The notes beneath the pieces were generated by a model, which worked only from the letters and a program-made list of their open reading frames with translations, was not told the DNA's origin and did not search any database. A program made the translations under genes and the position numbers. Shown here one piece after another: positions 60,539 through 64,000 of a stretch of DNA of 64,000 nt (position 1 is its first letter; each line of letters starts with the position of its first letter). Source of the stretch: Prevotella sp. GTDB lineage: Bacteria > Bacteroidota > Bacteroidia > Bacteroidales > Bacteroidaceae. The stretch spans positions 30,978 through 94,977 of the forward strand of contig JAFUTI010000024.1 in the NCBI GenBank assembly GCA_017471465.1, written 5' to 3'.

Positions 60539-60946
60539 ATGAAAAAGATTCAAATTTCTACCGAGAATCAGGTAACGCTGGATGGTATGATGACCATCGG
60601 CAAGTTGGAAACAGGCGAGCGCACGATTGACTTCGCGTGCTGCGATGATGTGGTGATGGAGCCTCTCAAGGGAATCTTCCGCGTGCAGCTGATGCGCGAT
60701 GGCAACCTCTACATGCAGGAGCGTAAGAAGCGCATCAAGAACAAAGGGCCGCTGTTCCGCGACGACAACTGTACGCTGTCGCACGGACGCGACGGTCGCT
60801 GGTACTTCTGCTTCTCAGTCGACGAAGACCAGCTGCGGCTGTTGCCTCAGAAACTGCAGAAGCAGGCGGGCGCCATCGCCCGGAAAGTGCTGCGGGAGCT
60901 GCTCCATGTAGAGGATAGCTGGAAACCGTTCGGCACGGAGTGGTAA
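60539..60946 (+). CDS. Unrecognised 135-residue protein at the start of the module
   Basis: I choose ATG 60539 (MKKIQISTENQVTLDGMMTIG) because the upstream in-frame codons lack any start context. The protein has beta-rich segments in the first 80 residues, two adjacent Cys in DFACCDDVVME, a basic stretch ERKKRIKNKG and a helical C-terminus LPQKLQKQAGAIARKVLREL. No signal or membrane segment is present. I do not recognise the family. It shares the module promoter, and 249 bp with the inverted arrays separate it from the DUF3987-like gene. Confidence 0.68.
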   Translation: MKKIQISTENQVTLDGMMTIGKLETGERTIDFACCDDVVMEPLKGIFRVQLMRDGNLYMQERKKRIKNKGPLFRDDNCTLSHGRDGRWYFCFSVDEDQLRLLPQKLQKQAGAIARKVLRELLHVEDSWKPFGTEW

Positions 60947-60967
60947 ACACGGGATGAAGCGGTTTTA

Positions 60968-61142
60968 CTTCAGTTACTTCAGTTCTTCAGTTAGAAACAG
61001 GGGGGTGGTGGTTCTGCGAATCCACATCTTAGTATTTATAACTAATTAATAATTAATAAGTTATATATTATATATTATATATAGGAAGAATCCGGGAGAT
61101 GCATGCCCCTCAAAACCTAACTGAAGAACTGAAGAACTGAAG
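60968..61142. repeat. Inverted CTTCAGTT microrepeat arrays flanking an AT-rich core (copy B)
   Basis: The left arm (60968-60994) and the reverse complement of the right arm (61117-61142) agree except for one extra base. Each arm is three CTTCAGTT-like units. The 122-bp core contains a run of TATATTA repeats (about 61056-61082). The right arm ends 53 nt before the DUF3987-like gene. Layout, arm length and indel type match copy A at 27731-27881 although the sequence is unrelated. Confidence 0.88.
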
Positions 61143-61195
61143 AAACAGGAGAAAACATGTATTACATTTTTTTACTAAAAAGCACGTAACTCATT

Positions 61196-62512
61196 ATGAT
61201 ATACGACATTACACGACCAACGCCCCCCGAGATGCCCAACCTCGGCAAGGGCTTGGAGACGCAACGACTGTTGCTCTCACAGATGAGCAAGGACATGTTT
61301 CAGCCCGAACACCCCATGCTTTACGCACCGTTGGGGGCGAAAATGGCGGGTGCAGAGTTTCAGTACCCGAGCGGTCAATGGCTCGAACCATGCGGTCAGA
61401 TACGCCTTTTGTGCGCCGACAGCGGCAATAACAAGGGTCAGCACCCGCTTTTGGTAGAGGCTATCATGCGCGATGAACTACGTTCTGACCAAGAGGCCAT
61501 CGATAAGTATGTGGAATGGCAGAAAGCCTACAAGGTAGCCAACAAGAAAGACAAGCCGATGGAACAGGACCTGTGCATCCATGTGATGCCGAGCGACACG
61601 ACGCGCCCGGGATACCTGAAGGCTCAGATGGCTGCCGAGAAGCACGGCGGCTACACCACGTTCATCGACCTGCCTGAGGCTGTCATGCTGGACAACCTCT
61701 GCGGCGGCCACAAGCAGATGACGCAGATACTGCGCCTGATTCACGACCGTTCGCGATACAAGGCTCTGAGAGCTACGGTGGACGGCATTACGGGGTCGGC
61801 CATCCTGAGGACAAACATCTCGATGGCGTCGAACCCGACGGACATCAGGAAGTTTCTGAAATACAACCTGCTGGACGGAACGTTGGGCAGAATTGCCTTC
61901 TCCTACAAGCCCCGCGGCCCGAAGCGCGACCCGAACATACCGGTCATCGGACAGTTCGACGAGGGCTTCTACCAGGAGCTGAACAACCGCATGGCACCGC
62001 TCGTTCTCTGCAAGGGTCGCTACGTCATCCCTCAGCTCAACAAGGTGTGCAAACGACTCGCGGCTGAAATCTGTGAGTATGCCGACCTGACCGACAACGA
62101 CGTCATGTGGGATATGGCCAAGCGTAGCATCGTGGCCAGCTTCAAGGCAGGCTGCGTGATGTGGGCACTCAACAAGATGCAGTGGACGCGCGGCATGGGC
62201 GACATGGTGGAATGGCTCTGCTGGCACGGCATCTGGAGTGTGTGGGCCGTCATGGGCGACATGCTGAAGGAGGGTGGTGACACCAGCGTTGCCGAGGGTA
62301 GCAAGACAGGACCGGCCAACATGCTGGACAGCATAGAGGGTAACACCTTCAGCGAGCAGCAGCTGGACGCCCTGCGTCAGCAGATGGGGAAACCCACGGG
62401 TGCCGCCTCGAAGAAACAGCTGTCGGTATGGTCTGCAAGAGGCTTTATAGTGTACTCCAACCAGACCGGCCTGTACACCAAGACTGACGTTTACCTTAAA
62501 AAGAAGTCTTAG
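61196..62512 (+). CDS. DUF3987-like protein of a mobile module
   Basis: The 438-residue protein has PMLYAPLGAKMAGAEFQYP (about 40-58) and ADSGNNKGQHPLLVEAIM, where DUF3987 proteins have a SGSGKG/S P-loop-like turn; here it reads SGNNKGQ. The middle has HVMPSDTTRPGYLKAQM and LDGTLGRIAFSYKPRGPKR, again in DUF3987 order. The family occurs in Bacteroidetes mobile elements and prophage-like islands, often beside primase-like genes. The role is probably in element replication. The assignment is by eye and moderate. A truncated relative lies at 27919. Confidence 0.65.
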   Translation: MIYDITRPTPPEMPNLGKGLETQRLLLSQMSKDMFQPEHPMLYAPLGAKMAGAEFQYPSGQWLEPCGQIRLLCADSGNNKGQHPLLVEAIMRDELRSDQEAIDKYVEWQKAYKVANKKDKPMEQDLCIHVMPSDTTRPGYLKAQMAAEKHGGYTTFIDLPEAVMLDNLCGGHKQMTQILRLIHDRSRYKALRATVDGITGSAILRTNISMASNPTDIRKFLKYNLLDGTLGRIAFSYKPRGPKRDPNIPVIGQFDEGFYQELNNRMAPLVLCKGRYVIPQLNKVCKRLAAEICEYADLTDNDVMWDMAKRSIVASFKAGCVMWALNKMQWTRGMGDMVEWLCWHGIWSVWAVMGDMLKEGGDTSVAEGSKTGPANMLDSIEGNTFSEQQLDALRQQMGKPTGAASKKQLSVWSARGFIVYSNQTGLYTKTDVYLKKKS

Positions 62513-62538
62513 TTTCAAGTTTCAAGTTTCAAGATTCA
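62511..62538. repeat. AGTTTCA heptamer tandem repeat before the primase gene
   Basis: AGTTTCA occurs three times in tandem, followed by AGATTCA, starting inside the TAG stop of the DUF3987-like gene and ending 7 bp before the next ATG. Confidence 0.85.
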
Positions 62539-62544
62539 TGTATT

Positions 62545-63507
62545 ATGGATAAGTATGAACTTCAAAAGCTCCGCGACCTGCCCATTGAGGCGGTCGCAGA
62601 GCGACTTGGGCTACGGGTGGTGAGGCACAAGTGCCTCTGCCCGTTCCACGACGATCACCATGCGTCGATGTCGTTCAGCGTCAGGCGCAACACCTATCGC
62701 TGCTTCGTCTGCGGCGCCTCGGGCGGCAGGATCGACCTGGTGATGAAGCATCTGGGGAAGCCGTTCCGCGAGGCCTGCCGCTGGCTGGCCGACGAGCACA
62801 ACGTGATCATCACAAGTTTCCAGACTCAGGATTCAATTAACCATGAACCCTTAACCATGAACCGTAGACCGTTTGACGCCAGCCGCTACGAGCGCTTCTT
62901 CGAGCATCCCTGGCTGAACGACGCGGCGCGGCGCTTTCTCTACGACGAGCGCAGGATTGACCCGAGGGTGGTGCGCTGGTGCCGCCTGACGTCGTGGACC
63001 GACAAGCAGGGCGTCAGCTGGTTGCAAACCCCGTATTATGACCGCGAGGGCAGACTGACAGGTCTCCAGAACCGCAACCTGGTTTCAAGTTCCAAGGTTC
63101 AAGGTTCAGGTTCGGGGCCGCGCTTCCGATTTCCGCAAGGCTCACGCTGCGGCATCTACAACCTGCCCGTGCTCAACCTGCTGCGACAGGGCGAGCCCCT
63201 CTACATCACCGAAGGGTGCAGCGACTCCTGGGCCATGCTCTCAGCCGGACGCAAGGCCATCGCCATACCCTCGGCCACGCTGCTGAGCCTGCAGGACAGA
63301 GAGCTGCTTGAAACCTGGAGCAGGAAACATGACACCCGGTTTCATATCTTTCCCGACAACGACGTGCCGGGCGAACGGCTCTACCTGCAGCTCCGCGAGG
63401 TGCTGCCACGACTGGTGCGCCATCAGCTGCCGCCGGGCTGCAAGGACTTCGCCGACTACTACGTCAGGTATCGCGATTCAGGACTAAACTTTCACGACAA
63501 TGGATAA
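62545..63507 (+). CDS. CHC2 zinc-finger/TOPRIM primase-like protein
   Basis: The 320-residue protein has a DnaG-type zinc ribbon with Cys32, His35, Cys53 and Cys56 (CPFHDDHHASMSF and YRCFVCGASGGRIDLVM), and a C-terminal TOPRIM-like part with ITEGCSDSWAML (about 219-230; Glu) and FPDNDVPGERL (about 268-278; DxD). It lacks the full DnaG RNA polymerase core, so it is a mini-primase or helicase-loader type typical of mobile elements. Two linkers (about 90-106 and 179-190) are coded by microrepeats (62837-62863 and 63081-63115). It overlaps the DUF4248-like gene by 8 bp. Confidence 0.85.
   Translation: MDKYELQKLRDLPIEAVAERLGLRVVRHKCLCPFHDDHHASMSFSVRRNTYRCFVCGASGGRIDLVMKHLGKPFREACRWLADEHNVIITSFQTQDSINHEPLTMNRRPFDASRYERFFEHPWLNDAARRFLYDERRIDPRVVRWCRLTSWTDKQGVSWLQTPYYDREGRLTGLQNRNLVSSSKVQGSGSGPRFRFPQGSRCGIYNLPVLNLLRQGEPLYITEGCSDSWAMLSAGRKAIAIPSATLLSLQDRELLETWSRKHDTRFHIFPDNDVPGERLYLQLREVLPRLVRHQLPPGCKDFADYYVRYRDSGLNFHDNG
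62837..62863. repeat. 13-bp direct repeat inside the primase linker
   Basis: TTAACCATGAACC occurs at 62837-62849 and 62851-62863. The 14-bp period is not a multiple of three, so the two copies are read in different frames (NHEPLTMN). Confidence 0.88.
63081..63115. repeat. GTTCAAG heptamer repeat inside the primase gene
   Basis: Five degenerate GGTTCAA units in a row code for the Ser/Gly-rich linker VSSSKVQGSGSG ahead of the TOPRIM part. Confidence 0.85.
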
Positions 63508-63697
63508 GGAGCCTGCAATCCGCGCTTACAGCAAAACGGAGCTGGCCCGGCGCGCCGGCGTCAGCGTGAAGACGCTCAAGAACTGGTGCAGACCGTTCCG
63601 CAAAGAGCTCTCACGCATGGGTCTCAATCCACGTGCCAAGAAGCTGCCGCCCCACGTCGTGGCGTTTCTCTCCGAAAAACTGTGCATCGACCTCTGA
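63500..63697 (+). CDS. DUF4248-like small DNA-binding-type protein
   Basis: The 65-residue protein MDKEPAIRAYSKTELARRAGVSVKTLKNWC has a helix-turn-helix-like stretch (ELARRAGVSVKTLKNW, about 14-29) and a short C-terminal helix. The IRAYSKTELA opening and position upstream of a HU-like gene recall the Bacteroidetes DUF4248 family. It overlaps the primase-like gene by 8 bp. It could regulate the module or help at its origin, but no direct evidence exists. Confidence 0.68.
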   Translation: MDKEPAIRAYSKTELARRAGVSVKTLKNWCRPFRKELSRMGLNPRAKKLPPHVVAFLSEKLCIDL

Positions 63698-63737
63698 GGA
63701 AACGGAAGGAAAAGGAAAACGGCTGCGGCGAATGTCG

Positions 63738-63745
63738 TACCTTTG
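63738..63745 (+). promoter_or_regulatory. TACCTTTG -7 box for the HU-like gene
   Basis: TACCTTTG lies 117 nt before the ATG at 63863, so the HU-like mRNA has a leader of roughly 110 nt that contains the CGCGAA repeat. Confidence 0.65.
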
Positions 63746-63762
63746 TAACGTCGAAAGGAGAT

Positions 63763-63812
63763 GATTTCAGCGCGCGAAAAAATCTTCTGGAGCCGCGAAA
63801 AAAATTTTTCAA
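63763..63812. repeat. CGCGAA/A-tract repeat, copy 2, in the HU leader
   Basis: This is the partner of 28171-28220: the first 24 bases are identical and about 42 of the first 47 agree. It contains two CGCGAA units with A/T tracts about 20 bp apart and a weaker GCACGAG at 63815. Confidence 0.85.
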
Positions 63813-63862
63813 GGCACGAGACAAGAACTCTATTAATTAACATTTTTTAAAACACACACACT

Positions 63863-64000
63863 ATGCTTAAACTGAATCTGTATCGCAACACGATGACCAC
63901 GTCGAAGGGCTACGGCATGATCTACGGCCGCGTCGAGAAGCAGGAGACCTACGACCTGAAGAAGCTCGCCGAGCACATGCACAACCACAACTCGCCCTAC
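63863..64000 (+). CDS. HU-like DNA-binding protein, cut by the window end
   Basis: The frame from ATG 63863 is open to the window edge: 46 residues, MLKLNLYRNTMTTSKGYGMI to LAEHMHNHNSPY. The pattern of a short beta lead, YGRVEKQETYDLKKLAEHM and a following helix fits the HU-related family found next to DUF4248 in Bacteroidetes modules. HU-like proteins bend DNA and often assist replication or recombination of elements. With so little sequence the call is moderate. Confidence 0.62.
   Translation, partial: MLKLNLYRNTMTTSKGYGMIYGRVEKQETYDLKKLAEHMHNHNSPY

Noticed and set aside
1-64000. tRNA or rRNA genes.
   Set aside because: I checked the intergenic gaps by eye and saw no cloverleaf or rRNA sequence; most gaps are too short.

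Overview
The window looks like a chromosomal piece of a Bacteroidales bacterium, most likely Prevotella or a close relative. The reasons are the many TAnnTTTG promoter boxes of the Bacteroidetes primary sigma factor, families largely confined to this phylum (DUF4270, DUF4296, DUF3256, the HU-CCDC81/SPOR fusion, DUF4248), a eukaryote-like IleRS, and the conserved order lspA-DUF4296. I placed the organism by eye and ran no database search.

Positions 1-51.8 kb are mostly housekeeping. In order they hold: a DUF4270 lipoprotein and a truncated glycogen-synthase-like protein; a FemAB/GNAT-like protein; the operon nitroreductase-kdsC-maf; an acidic hypothetical facing rarA; a TRIC-type channel; the reverse operon lon-tgt-lptG-DEAD helicase; trmN6 with a nitrilase; and the reverse unit carB-ACP-AMP ligase. 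Next come the long operon ileS-dksA-lspA-DUF4296-nucleoside permease-rsmE-DUF3256, glmS, carA-carB (a second carB), a REC-histidine kinase, ilvD-ilvB-ilvN, and a polysaccharide export set (CapD-like dehydratase, Wza-like, Wzz-like). The stretch ends with a FHA protein, a HU/SPOR protein, a NudC-like Nudix enzyme, a 5'-nucleotidase, a DnaJ-like protein behind a sigma-54-type promoter, kdsB, and a small lipoprotein with a G9 tract. kdsB and kdsC serve Kdo/LPS synthesis, and LptG and the Wza/Wzz set serve the envelope.

Positions 51.9-60.2 kb are an accessory defence region. A type I restriction-modification system (hsdM, hsdS, hsdR) carries an opposing VapBC-type toxin-antitoxin pair between hsdS and hsdR. 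It is followed by a non-coding stretch with nested inverted repeats that looks like a structured RNA, and then by an AT-rich 467-residue protein I cannot assign.

Positions 60.2-64 kb are the start of a mobile-element-like module: a strong promoter, a 135-residue unknown, an origin-like pair of inverted microrepeat arrays, a DUF3987-like protein, a CHC2/TOPRIM primase-like protein, a DUF4248-like protein and a HU-like protein cut by the window end. A collapsed relative lies at 27.7-28.25 kb, upstream of glmS. It has the same inverted-array layout built from a different sequence, the first 82 codons of the DUF3987-like gene, and a roughly 50-bp non-coding repeat that in the full module sits in the HU leader. 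This paired locus, the candidate RNA at 58.57-58.72 kb and the candidate RNA at 27.55-27.69 kb are the most unusual things here.
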